From contig JAEELE010000022.1 in assembly GCA_016288755.1 (NCBI GenBank), forward strand, positions 1-32,946: 32,946 nucleotides of DNA, given 5' to 3'. Source of the DNA: Oscillospiraceae bacterium (lineage in GTDB: Bacteria; Bacillota; Clostridia; Oscillospirales; Ruminococcaceae). Position 1 is the stretch's first letter; the number at the start of each line of letters is the position of its first letter. Position numbers and translations under genes: made by a program. Shown here piece after piece: positions 8,203 through 15,136 of this stretch. Below the pieces are notes generated by a model. That model made no database searches. It saw only the letters and a program-made list of their open reading frames with translations, and was not told the DNA's origin.

Positions 8203-8223
8203 GCCCCGCCGTAATGGCGGGGC
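8203..8223 (+). terminator. Intra-operon terminator/attenuator hairpin
   Basis: GCCCCGCC, loop GTAAT and GGCGGGGC form an 8-bp GC stem followed by ATTTTCTGTTT. It lies between the DUF960 stop and the amidoligase ribosome binding site and likely causes partial termination. Confidence 0.65.
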
Positions 8224-8249
8224 ATTTTCTGTTTATGGAGGTAAGTGAA

Positions 8250-9338
8250 ATGGAAGAACAACGCATTTGCAGCCACTGCGGCTGTGTACTGGAAGAAGAT
8301 GAGGGCTTCGAGCTTGATGATGACCTGCTGTGCGACGATTGTGTTGACGTGCACACTACGGTGTGCGATCACTGCGAGGATACGATCTGGATCAATGATT
8401 CGGTTGCGGACGACAACATGACCCTGTGTCAATCGTGCTACGATTCCCACTACAGACGCTGCGAGGGCTGCGGACGGCTGGTGCACGATAATGACGTGTG
8501 TTGGAACGGCGATTATCCCTACTGCGCAAGCTGCTACGAGGATCTGGACACAGAAATCGAGGAATACGGCTACAAGCCGACTGCCATCTTTTATGGTGAC
8601 GGGAATCGCTATTTTGGTGTAGAGCTGGAGATTGACAGCGGAGGAAAAGATGAAGACAACGCCCGCAGAATCAAAGTTCAGGCGAATTTTCACGCCGATC
8701 ACATCTACATCAAGTCAGACGGCTCTCTCGATGACGGATTTGAGTTGGTCACCCACCCTATGACTCTGCAGTATCACATGGATTCGATGCCCTGGGCGGA
8801 TGTGCTGCAGGAAGCGGTTTATCTCGGCTATCGCTCGCACATGACGAGCACTTGCGGTTTGCATATCCATGTCAACCGCACCGCATTCGGTGAGAACCGC
8901 GATGAGCAGGAGGCTGTGATTGAACGCCTGCTCTTCTTTGTTGAGCTTCATTGGAATGAACTGTTCACTTTCTCTCGTCGCACCCAGCATAGCATGGATC
9001 GTTGGTCGGCTCGATATGGTATCGAGAAAACTGGGAAGGCGATTTTAGAGAAAGCAAAAAAAGGGAATACAGGCAGGTATGCTGCAGTGAATCTCTGCCC
9101 CTACCACACCATCGAATTTCGGCTGTTTCGCGGGACGCTCAAGCTGAACACCTTACTTGCAACATTGCAACTCGTAAACCGCATCTGCGACGTTGCAGTG
9201 AACATGACCGAGGATGAGATCGCGGCGCAATCCTGGCTGGCTTTCGTCAAGACGGTAACAGAGCTCGAGCTGATTCAGTACCTGCGGGAGCGGCAACTCT
9301 ATGTGAATGACGAGATTGAAATTGAAGCGGAAATGTGA
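8250..9338 (+). CDS. Amidoligase family protein with N-terminal zinc-ribbon-like cysteine clusters
   Basis: The protein has 362 residues. The start at 8250 is set by GGAGG eight bases upstream; earlier in-frame ATGs (8214, 8235) fall in the hairpin or overlap the ribosome binding site. Residues 1-95 hold about four CxxC pairs (CSHCG, CDDC, CDHC, CQSC, CEGCG, CASC), a LIM- or treble-clef-like array. From about residue 120 the amidoligase (COOH-NH2 ligase, gamma-glutamylcysteine-synthetase-like) fold follows: GVELEIDSGG, SDGSLDDGFELVTHP, GLHIHVN, then RYAAVNL and IEFRLFRGTLK. The family is predicted to form amide bonds using ATP, and is often paired with class II amidotransferases, as here. The substrate is unknown; a protein, peptide or cell-wall side chain are all possible. 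The cysteine domain could recruit a partner or nucleic acid. Confidence 0.88.
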   Translation: MEEQRICSHCGCVLEEDEGFELDDDLLCDDCVDVHTTVCDHCEDTIWINDSVADDNMTLCQSCYDSHYRRCEGCGRLVHDNDVCWNGDYPYCASCYEDLDTEIEEYGYKPTAIFYGDGNRYFGVELEIDSGGKDEDNARRIKVQANFHADHIYIKSDGSLDDGFELVTHPMTLQYHMDSMPWADVLQEAVYLGYRSHMTSTCGLHIHVNRTAFGENRDEQEAVIERLLFFVELHWNELFTFSRRTQHSMDRWSARYGIEKTGKAILEKAKKGNTGRYAAVNLCPYHTIEFRLFRGTLKLNTLLATLQLVNRICDVAVNMTEDEIAAQSWLAFVKTVTELELIQYLRERQLYVNDEIEIEAEM

Positions 9339-9350
9339 GGAGAAGAAAGT

Positions 9351-9431
9351 ATGTTCGCACTGATAATGACTATAATCCGCGTGATTGCGGACATCGTTGA
9401 GCTGATTGAAGATAAGGAAGGGAGGAATTAA
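9351..9431 (+). CDS. 26-residue hydrophobic micro-peptide between amidoligase and amidotransferase
   Basis: An ATG at 9351 lies eight bases after GAGGAG and twelve bases after the amidoligase stop. The frame encodes MFALIMTIIRVIADIVELIE plus DKEGRN and stops TAA at 9429-9431, one base before the amidotransferase ATG at 9433. The Shine-Dalgarno sequence of the amidotransferase lies inside this frame, so the arrangement suits translational coupling. The first 20 residues would form a hydrophobic or amphipathic helix with polar residues R10, D14, E17 and E20 spaced for one face; the tail is charged. I recognise no family. It could be a substrate or carrier of the amidoligase, a membrane anchor, a type I toxin-like peptide, or only a coupling leader. 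Confidence 0.6.
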   Translation: MFALIMTIIRVIADIVELIEDKEGRN

Positions 9432-9432
9432 C

Positions 9433-10410
9433 ATGTGCGCATTATTTGGATTCTTGGATTACGGCAAGCGTGTGCCGTGGAAGGTGCTTCAGAAGCTGGT
9501 GCAGGCGCTCGCGAACGCCTCGGAGGTGCGCGGCAACCACGCCTCGGGCATTGCCTATAACCGAGGCGACCGGCTCAGTATCTATAAGCGGCCGTTGCCA
9601 GCGCATAAATTGCGGTTTCACATTCCTGAAGGCACATCTGCGGTCATGGGTCATACGCGCCTCACGACGCAGGGCAGCCAAAAGCGCAATCAGAACAACC
9701 ATCCCTTCAGAGGGCAGGCAGAAACGGAATTCGCCCTCGCACACAATGGCGTGCTTTGGAATGACGCAGCCTTGCGGAAACAGCTAAATCTACCGGAGAC
9801 ACCGATTGAGACCGATTCCTTCATCGCAGTTCAGCTGATAGAATCCCAACATGAGTTGTCCTTTGATTCTCTTCAGTACCTGGCAGAGCAGGTGCGGGGA
9901 TATTTCACATTCACCGTGCTTGACGAAGATAACAACCTCTGGTTTGTCAAGGGCGAATCCCCGCTGTACCTTGTCCATTTCCCCTCGCTCGGGCTTTACA
10001 TTTACGCCTCAACAAAAGAGATCTTCAAGGAAGCAATGCGGCTGCTCCGCGTCCGACTGCCGAAAAATGATGTCATCGAGGTTGACGAGGGCGAGATTGT
10101 GAAGATTGCTACCGACGGCACAATCACCCGCGATAAGTATACGGTTCATGATGATTACTTCGGCTGTCGCTGGGGCGGCTATTTCGGGTATGACTGGGGG
10201 TGGAGCGGCGCTGCATCAACCAGCCGCTCCGCTTCCGCGGACGATGACGACGAGGACATCGCGCTTCTCATCGATATGTGCGGCTACTACGGCTTGCAGC
10301 CGGAAGAAGTCCAGCATCTTCGCGACATGGGGTATAGCTACGACGAAATCGAGGAACTCCTTTATGACCCTGCCGCCTATGGGCTTGCGCTCTCGGGCAC
10401 GGAATGGTGA
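9433..10410 (+). CDS. Class II glutamine amidotransferase (Ntn hydrolase)
   Basis: The protein has 325 residues. The start at 9433 has GGGAGGA seven bases upstream and puts the nucleophilic cysteine at position 2 (MCALFGF), exposed after Met removal. Family motifs follow in order: RGNHASGIAYN, MGHTRLTTQGS with NNHPF, LAHNGVLWN, and TDSFIAVQLIE. Such domains hydrolyse glutamine and deliver ammonia to a partner; the amidoligase next door is the obvious one. After about residue 245 comes a tract rich in Gly, Tyr and Trp (CRWGGYFGYDWGWSG), an acidic run, and a helical tail (LQPEEVQHLRDMGYSYDEIE) resembling a UBA-like three-helix fold. There is no synthetase domain such as that of AsnB or PurF in this protein. 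Confidence 0.88.
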   Translation: MCALFGFLDYGKRVPWKVLQKLVQALANASEVRGNHASGIAYNRGDRLSIYKRPLPAHKLRFHIPEGTSAVMGHTRLTTQGSQKRNQNNHPFRGQAETEFALAHNGVLWNDAALRKQLNLPETPIETDSFIAVQLIESQHELSFDSLQYLAEQVRGYFTFTVLDEDNNLWFVKGESPLYLVHFPSLGLYIYASTKEIFKEAMRLLRVRLPKNDVIEVDEGEIVKIATDGTITRDKYTVHDDYFGCRWGGYFGYDWGWSGAASTSRSASADDDDEDIALLIDMCGYYGLQPEEVQHLRDMGYSYDEIEELLYDPAAYGLALSGTEW

Positions 10411-10416
10411 GGAGCA

Positions 10417-10442
10417 GTCTCAAAAAGTAAACTTTTTGGGAC
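10417..10442. promoter_or_regulatory. 26-base near-perfect palindrome
   Basis: The arms GTCTCAAAAAGT and ACTTTTTGGGAC pair over 12 bp with one G-T, around AA (10429-10430). It begins six bases after the amidotransferase stop. It could be an operator, a recombination subsite or a weak terminator; only a short T-run within the stem is present. Confidence 0.55.
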
Positions 10443-10465
10443 ACCCGAAAAAAGGCGAAAAACAA

Positions 10466-10527
10466 GTGCCAAAATGTCCTCTTCTGACTTCTGGGATGCC
10501 CCATAAGTCACAACCACCTTTTGGCAC
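10466..10527. promoter_or_regulatory. 62-base concentric dyad upstream of the resolvase (candidate res site)
   Basis: Outer arms GTGCCAAAA (10466-10474) and TTTTGGCAC (10519-10527) are perfect inverted repeats. Nested inside, TGACTTCTGGG (10485-10495) pairs with CCCATAAGTCA (10500-10510) with one mismatch around ATGC. Both dyads share almost the same centre. The site ends about 15 bases before the resolvase start, where serine resolvases usually have their recombination site and autoregulate. Confidence 0.55.
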
Positions 10528-10541
10528 GGATTGGAGGTCTT

Positions 10542-11141
10542 ATGGATAACAGAGTATACGGTTATGCCCGGGTATCAACCCGAGATCAGAATACCGACCG
10601 ACAGGTCGAGGCTCTTATCCGGTTCGGTGTGCCGGAGCAACAGATTATCGTGGATAAGGCGTCCGGAAAGGACACTGAACGCGAAGGTTATCAGTATCTC
10701 AAACGGCAAATTCTCCGTCGTGGCGATACGCTTATCATCAAGGAACTCGACCGCCTCAGCCGTAACAAGGCGGATATCAAGCGGGAACTCGAAGCATTTA
10801 AGGACATGGGCGTTCGGGTGAAGATCCTCGATATCCCGACGACACTCACGGACTTCCCGCCGGAGCAGCAATGGGTGCAGGAGATGGTCACCGCCATACT
10901 GATCGAAGTTCTCGGCTCAATTGCAGAAAACGAGCGGAACAAAATCCGTGCCCGTCAGCGGGAGGGGATTGAGGCAGCCAAGCGGCGGAATGTTCGGTTT
11001 GGTCGTCCAGCCGCTCCATTGCCGGAGAATTGGCGCGAGATTATGGAGAAGGTGCGGCGCAGGAAAATGCGTCCGGTTGACGCGATGCGGGTGCTTGGCT
11101 TGTCGAAGTCGAGTTACTATCGCCTTCATAATAGTATATGA
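10542..11141 (+). CDS. Small serine recombinase (resolvase/invertase family)
   Basis: The protein has 199 residues, the usual size for Tn3-type resolvases and DNA invertases. The start at 10542 has GGAGG four to five bases upstream. The catalytic serine is S12 in YGYARVSTRDQ. Further motifs are IIVDKASGKDTER, the LIIKELDRLSRN segment, and the long E helix (ILIEVLGSIAENERNKIRARQREGI, described by position about 128-152). The C-terminal helix-turn-helix has the pattern MRPVDAMRVLGLSKSSYYRL. Resolvases on plasmids resolve multimers or cointegrates. Structured DNA just upstream is the likely substrate. An invertase role is also possible. It ends at a strong hairpin. Confidence 0.92.
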   Translation: MDNRVYGYARVSTRDQNTDRQVEALIRFGVPEQQIIVDKASGKDTEREGYQYLKRQILRRGDTLIIKELDRLSRNKADIKRELEAFKDMGVRVKILDIPTTLTDFPPEQQWVQEMVTAILIEVLGSIAENERNKIRARQREGIEAAKRRNVRFGRPAAPLPENWREIMEKVRRRKMRPVDAMRVLGLSKSSYYRLHNSI

Positions 11142-11147
11142 AAGATT

Positions 11148-11170
11148 GCCCGCCCCGGTTGGGGGCGGGC
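11148..11170. terminator. Bidirectional terminator between convergent genes
   Basis: GCCCGCCCC and GGGGCGGGC form a 9-bp GC-rich stem with a loop of about five bases, between the resolvase stop (11141) and the stop of the opposing gene (11187). Flanking T-runs are weak on both strands, so termination may be partial. Confidence 0.65.
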
Positions 11171-11186
11171 TTCAAGCTATTTCATG

Positions 11187-11987
11187 TCATGACTGAGAAG
11201 GATTCAGGTATTGCGGGTACAATTTCGATACTTCTATCAGCAGTTCTCTGTATTTTTTCAATGCCTGCTCAATCGCATCGGATTTACTATTCACGGGAAG
11301 GGAGGTTAACGCCATCAAAATGCCGCCCAAATCATACAGCTGATCAAGTGCAGTAAAGTCCGGATAGCAGAATATGTATTCTTTGAGCATCTCATTCAGG
11401 ACTTTGAAGCTGTGAAGATCTTTCTTAATAGTGTCTTTTTGCTTCTTTTCCTTCCTGGGCGCTGCTACAGAATATTCTGTTTGGAGTTTCAGAAGACTAG
11501 CGGATACTTTATCAAACTGATCTGTGAGCTTCTCCAGCAACTTGGCAAACTGTTTGCTTTCGCTGGATTGCGCGGCGATTGCTGTGGGATTACGGTCCCC
11601 GTCAGATTTCTGTGCATAATCTCCTATATGAAAAATGCTCTCAAATAATTCGGTAAGCTGCGCGGCTTCATCTCCCGGTTCGATCACGATTCCCTTAGCA
11701 GCAAAAGCCTTCACAAGTGCTGCATAATACTCGCTATAAGTCTCTTCAATATAGTCAACAAAAGTGAAGTGGTCATAACCGGCCTGAATGTCCAAAGCAA
11801 TTTCATCAATCCCGCGTTCTCCTGACAGGTACTTCCTGAGCCGATCTTTGCCGCTCCGGTCTTTCGTCAATTTGTCTACCAGTGGACAACCTCCGGGCAG
11901 ACCTGCCCTTAGAAGTTCTGCGGTAAAAGCCCATTTCTTCCCACCCAGGACCCGATATAGCAGCTTGGCATACTGAGAAAAAGACAT
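11187..11987 (-). CDS. Unrecognised 266-residue protein
   Basis: AAAGGAGG lies five bases before the ATG at 11987, so the start is firm. I do not recognise a family. It is soluble, with no signal peptide or membrane segment. The first ~60 residues contain SGKDRLRKYLSGERGIDEIA, a pattern like N-terminal modules of accessory proteins in gut Firmicutes where a helical region ends in YxxGxR. Residues about 100-125 (DEAAQLTELFESIF) are helical. A lysine-rich hinge (RKEKKQKDTIKK) near residue 180 separates a helical C-terminal half. It is the only minus-strand gene between the resolvase and the ATPase. Its upstream region carries several inverted repeats. A defence or regulatory role is a guess from position only. 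Confidence 0.75.
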   Translation of the reverse strand: MSFSQYAKLLYRVLGGKKWAFTAELLRAGLPGGCPLVDKLTKDRSGKDRLRKYLSGERGIDEIALDIQAGYDHFTFVDYIEETYSEYYAALVKAFAAKGIVIEPGDEAAQLTELFESIFHIGDYAQKSDGDRNPTAIAAQSSESKQFAKLLEKLTDQFDKVSASLLKLQTEYSVAAPRKEKKQKDTIKKDLHSFKVLNEMLKEYIFCYPDFTALDQLYDLGGILMALTSLPVNSKSDAIEQALKKYRELLIEVSKLYPQYLNPSQS

Positions 11988-12212
11988 AGCGTCCTCCTTT
12001 CGAATCGAGACAGCAGTGTCGCGTCTTGTCGTGTCGTGCTTCCAGTTTTATGATGGATTTGAACTTGAGGCGCCCAAGTTCCACAAAATCAACGGTCCGT
12101 CTGATTGGTCGACCGAAAAAGCTTGAAAAATCCGGTGTTCTGAGATTTTTCAGATTGGTCTGATACAGGAGACCGGGGATTTTGAAAAATCGAACACAGG
12201 GAGGTCATCTTG
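11988..12212. other. Divergent intergenic region rich in inverted repeats
   Basis: The region separates the minus-strand unknown gene from the plus-strand ATPase. It holds GAACTTG-N7-CAAGTTC (12061-12081), the palindrome GGTCGACC (12107-12114), and GAAAAATC-N11-GATTTTTC (12125-12151) with a third GAAAAATC copy near 12184. Repeated GTGTCG-like words lie at about 12015-12042. No confident -35/-10 pair was found. It looks like a control region, possibly for both genes. Confidence 0.5.
12061..12081. promoter_or_regulatory. Operator-like inverted repeat GAACTTG-N7-CAAGTTC
   Basis: Perfect 7-bp arms with a 7-base centre give a 14-base centre-to-centre spacing, suitable for a dimeric regulator. It lies 74 bases upstream of the minus-strand start at 11987. 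Confidence 0.5.
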
Positions 12213-14813
12213 ATGTCTCAAATCTATCCGACAGGCATTCCAGCCTGCGCCAATCCGTCACCTGTCATCGGGTCTTATCCATTTGACCCTGAAAGCAGAC
12301 GTGCAAGCAGTCTGCCTGCCCAGTTTTCTCAACGCAGCCGCTCATTCGACTTCGATGCGGTGCAGCATAATTGGGGCGAAGTTATTTTTGTCAACGGGCA
12401 ACCGCGTCGACGTGATGCGCTGACCGCGGAATTTCAGATCAGTCCTGTGGTCACCGAATTGCGTTCGGTCACGGAGGATCTGACACACGTGATTGTCCCA
12501 TACAGCATAGGAACGAGTCACTTCAGAGCCGCTGTACCAGCGTTTGACGCAGAAAAAGATCGGTGGATTCAACATATGCCGGAAATACAGCGCCTTCCGG
12601 GGTGTACGAAAACTAAGGCAAACGAGCTGATCGCATTTCAGATCAGAAACGCGGAGCGGCAGGTGCTGCATCTTTATCAGAGGCAGGGGTTTGTCGAAAC
12701 CCCGGAAGGCGGCATCAATTTCGGATGCGTTCCGGAGGGATGCCTTCTTCCGCCGCATCTTATTTCAGACAGCGTCCGGCGGAGAACTCTTCTTAAGCCA
12801 CCGGCTGACCCAACTAGCTTGTTTGCGAGCTGGCTCGGTCTGTTTCAACGGCATCCCGTTCTCATTTTTCTGGGACTGTTTCGGATCGCCAGTCTCATGC
12901 AGCATTTTTTGATTGAAGCCGGAATCAAGTTCACAGGAGTGGTTTTTGTTCGGCCATGTGCAGAGCAGTCTGCAATTCCTGTGATCCATTTGATGAAAAC
13001 AGATGATGCCGGCACTCCGGTCACGCAGCTTAATGCGCCAATCAGGCAGTTGAAAAAGACCGTAAGTGATGTTGTTGACGGCGTTGCGATCCTTGAGGAT
13101 CACTCGTTTTTGGACGAGCGGAACGTTGTTGATCGTCAATTACGTTTCCTTCTCCATTCCAAAACAGTTTCCTGTCAAGCGGAGGTAGAACGAAATCTGA
13201 TTATTGTGGTAGCTGACCATGCTGCATCTTTTGCAAATCAAATTGCTGCGGAGCAAACGGTGACCATTTCGCTGGAAGGTGTTTCGCTGGAAACAGACTG
13301 CCACGAAATTGACCGGATTGTTCACACAATTGACGGAGTCGTGATCCGATGGCTTCTCGCTCACGCCAATCTGGCTAGGCAGAATTGTCAAAAGCGAAGA
13401 CTTCTAGTTGAGGAACGACTTGGCAGCATTGAGATCAAAGAGCATGCACTTTTCTGCAGCCTCATTGCGGCTGAGACACTTTTGAATACAATATTCGGGG
13501 ATGGTCTTGCGGATGAGGATCAGTTGAATCAGCTTCTGAATGACATTATTACGGAAAGTCAGTCGGTCCAGACCTGCGATTCGGCAATCTGCTCCGAGTT
13601 TGCTTTGGTGCTCAGCAATCGATTCCGTGACGGCACCTTCAAGGCAATTCGGAAGCGAAACCGGCTTCGGATCGACCCAGCATCATTCACCGCGATCGTG
13701 TCCGGGGAGCGGCTGCTCGTAAACCAACCGATGCTGGAGGACTGCGTTCCACAGATGAAAACAGCTCACGGCACAAAAGGACTTCTCCGTGCCCTGCGGC
13801 AGCAAGGCATGCTTGTAATGGAGGACGGTAACACCAATCCGACCGAGGTTCACGATTTGACAGGCAAATGGCGCAGGCTGCAGTTATATGACCTGCCGCT
13901 CGACACGCTAGACATGGACGTGGTGCAAAAACTGCGCAATTTAGACACCGCCCCCTTCTGGCTTTCGCATTCTGAACTGTCCGCGAATGACTGCATCCCT
14001 CTGCTTCAGGACGGGAACGGGCATTTTGCAGTCAGACGAATTTGCCGTCAGGAGCAGGAGAATATGCACACTCTCGTCACCGGACAGTCCGGAACTGGCA
14101 AAAGCTATCTTCTCTGCCAGCTTATGGCGTTCTGTCAAGAGCTTTGGCACCATGTGGTTGTATTCGACTTTTCAGATTCGTTTCCGCAGGAAGCGATGCA
14201 GCGAAATCTGCCGCCGAAGTATGTCGACCGCCGCGTTGTGTTTATCAATCTGGATGACCAGAGCCCTGCCGATTCGATTTGCACAGCCTCAGCTTTCTTC
14301 AGCTCGCCAACTGCATCTTCGTGGGCTCAGTTGTTTAAGGCGGAAGACCGGATCGTTGTATTGAGGTTGGATCCGGACTATCAGATCCACCTGCTTGATT
14401 CTCTTCTGCGGGCACTGTTCCGGTATCAGAAAAAGCATCCGGAAATTCCGCTTGATGTCTTTGCCGACGAGATCCAGAATCTCGACTTTTCCGATGGCAC
14501 AGCGGTTTGCCAACTCCTGAAGGAGGGACGCAAGTACAACATCGCGTTTTACGGCGCGACCCAGGACTTTTATGCCCGCAGCACGGTGCTGGGCAGGGCG
14601 ATGGGAAAGGCGAAAACGATGATTTTCCTGCGGCCGACGCAGAATTCTGAGCTGCAGGTCGCTGCTGAGCTGCGTTTGCGCAAGGCAGAGGTCGAAGCCT
14701 TCGATGCTATGGAGCGCGGCGATGTCATTATCAAAGCGCCATTTTACAATAAGAGCGCGGGTTGCAATCAGTCTGTCACACTTCGCGGAAAGGTCTGCCC
14801 GTTCACACCATGA
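12213..14813 (+). CDS. HerA/TraG-like ATPase with large N-terminal region
   Basis: The protein has 866 residues. The ATG at 12213 follows GGGAGG by eight bases. The C-terminal ~250 residues are a HerA/VirD4/TraG-type motor: Walker A TGQSGTGKSYLL near residue 625, acidic Walker B-like LDVFADEIQNL near 755, then LLKEGRKYNIAFYGATQ, matching the sensor strand after the EGRK motif of this class. The N-terminal ~600 residues are unrecognised. One part (RHPVLIFLGLFRIASLMQHF, near residue 205-230) could be a helicase-like segment that has lost its P-loop, but this is weak. Such ATPases pump DNA or protein, as coupling proteins in conjugation or in HerA-nuclease defence. Next to a relaxase, a coupling-protein-like role is likely. 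It has no membrane anchor, unlike typical VirD4. Confidence 0.75.
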   Translation: MSQIYPTGIPACANPSPVIGSYPFDPESRRASSLPAQFSQRSRSFDFDAVQHNWGEVIFVNGQPRRRDALTAEFQISPVVTELRSVTEDLTHVIVPYSIGTSHFRAAVPAFDAEKDRWIQHMPEIQRLPGCTKTKANELIAFQIRNAERQVLHLYQRQGFVETPEGGINFGCVPEGCLLPPHLISDSVRRRTLLKPPADPTSLFASWLGLFQRHPVLIFLGLFRIASLMQHFLIEAGIKFTGVVFVRPCAEQSAIPVIHLMKTDDAGTPVTQLNAPIRQLKKTVSDVVDGVAILEDHSFLDERNVVDRQLRFLLHSKTVSCQAEVERNLIIVVADHAASFANQIAAEQTVTISLEGVSLETDCHEIDRIVHTIDGVVIRWLLAHANLARQNCQKRRLLVEERLGSIEIKEHALFCSLIAAETLLNTIFGDGLADEDQLNQLLNDIITESQSVQTCDSAICSEFALVLSNRFRDGTFKAIRKRNRLRIDPASFTAIVSGERLLVNQPMLEDCVPQMKTAHGTKGLLRALRQQGMLVMEDGNTNPTEVHDLTGKWRRLQLYDLPLDTLDMDVVQKLRNLDTAPFWLSHSELSANDCIPLLQDGNGHFAVRRICRQEQENMHTLVTGQSGTGKSYLLCQLMAFCQELWHHVVVFDFSDSFPQEAMQRNLPPKYVDRRVVFINLDDQSPADSICTASAFFSSPTASSWAQLFKAEDRIVVLRLDPDYQIHLLDSLLRALFRYQKKHPEIPLDVFADEIQNLDFSDGTAVCQLLKEGRKYNIAFYGATQDFYARSTVLGRAMGKAKTMIFLRPTQNSELQVAAELRLRKAEVEAFDAMERGDVIIKAPFYNKSAGCNQSVTLRGKVCPFTP

Positions 14814-14829
14814 ACGGGGAGCTTTCCGC
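14785..14829. terminator. Large two-part hairpin at the end of the ATPase gene
   Basis: GCGGAAAG (14785-14792) pairs with CTTTCCGC (14822-14829), enclosing CCCGTTCA/TGAACGGG (14798-14818) with loop CACCA. The ATPase stop lies within it. The sequence after it is A/T-rich but has no clear T-run, so it may be a weak terminator or mRNA-stabilising element. Confidence 0.5.
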
Positions 14830-14881
14830 CGTAATATTGTTAAGATAGATGGGCACAATGAAAACAAAAGGGGGTGCTGAT

Positions 14882-15055
14882 ATGCAGAAAACTGACTCAC
14901 AGGCACTGGAGCTGAAGAAGCTGACACTGACCGCCTGGGCGCATATCTTATATCGAAAAGGGATGATCGACGCCGCGAAGCTCTCGCGCATGACTGCGCT
15001 GATTGACAAACTGAAAGAGACCGTGCCGGGAGATTCCGCTTCGGATCGTGCATGA
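14882..15055 (+). CDS. Small helical protein of 57 residues, unknown
   Basis: The start at 14882 follows a GGGGGTG sequence; an earlier in-frame ATG at 14849 has no ribosome binding site. The sequence has the pattern LKKLTLTAWAHILYRKGMID followed by AAKLSRMTALIDKL, predicted as two or three helices, then a disordered acidic/serine tail. It resembles small conserved proteins seen next to mobilization genes in clostridial elements, but I cannot name a family. It is transcribed after the ATPase gene, probably on the same message. A minus-strand promoter just downstream (15067-15095) would make antisense RNA across it. Confidence 0.6.
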   Translation: MQKTDSQALELKKLTLTAWAHILYRKGMIDAAKLSRMTALIDKLKETVPGDSASDRA

Positions 15056-15066
15056 TCTACGATTCA

Positions 15067-15095
15067 ATATTACCACACTCCGAGCAGGTTGTCAA
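15067..15095 (-). promoter_or_regulatory. Minus-strand sigma-A promoter facing the small gene
   Basis: TTGACA (15090-15095), 17 bases, TAATAT (15067-15072) read leftward. The spacer contains CGGAGTGTGG, identical to the spacer end of the divergent plus-strand promoter. The transcript would start near 15060 and run antisense to 14882-15055; no credible minus-strand gene follows. Confidence 0.6.
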
Positions 15096-15136
15096 GGGAT
15101 CTGTTTGGTACTTGCGATTTGCGGCGGAGTGTGGTA
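15071..15136. repeat. 12-bp perfect inverted repeat across the divergent promoters
   Basis: TACCACACTCCG (15071-15082) and CGGAGTGTGGTA (15125-15136) are exact inverted copies 42 bases apart. Each arm overlaps the -10 end and spacer of one promoter. They may be operator half-sites for one regulator, or the ends of a very small invertible segment. Confidence 0.7.

Noticed and set aside
14289..15053. 254-codon minus-strand frame opposite the end of the ATPase gene
   Set aside because: Its start region faces the leftward promoter, which is tempting, but it is antisense to a well-supported coding sequence, has no ribosome binding site and no recognisable domain.
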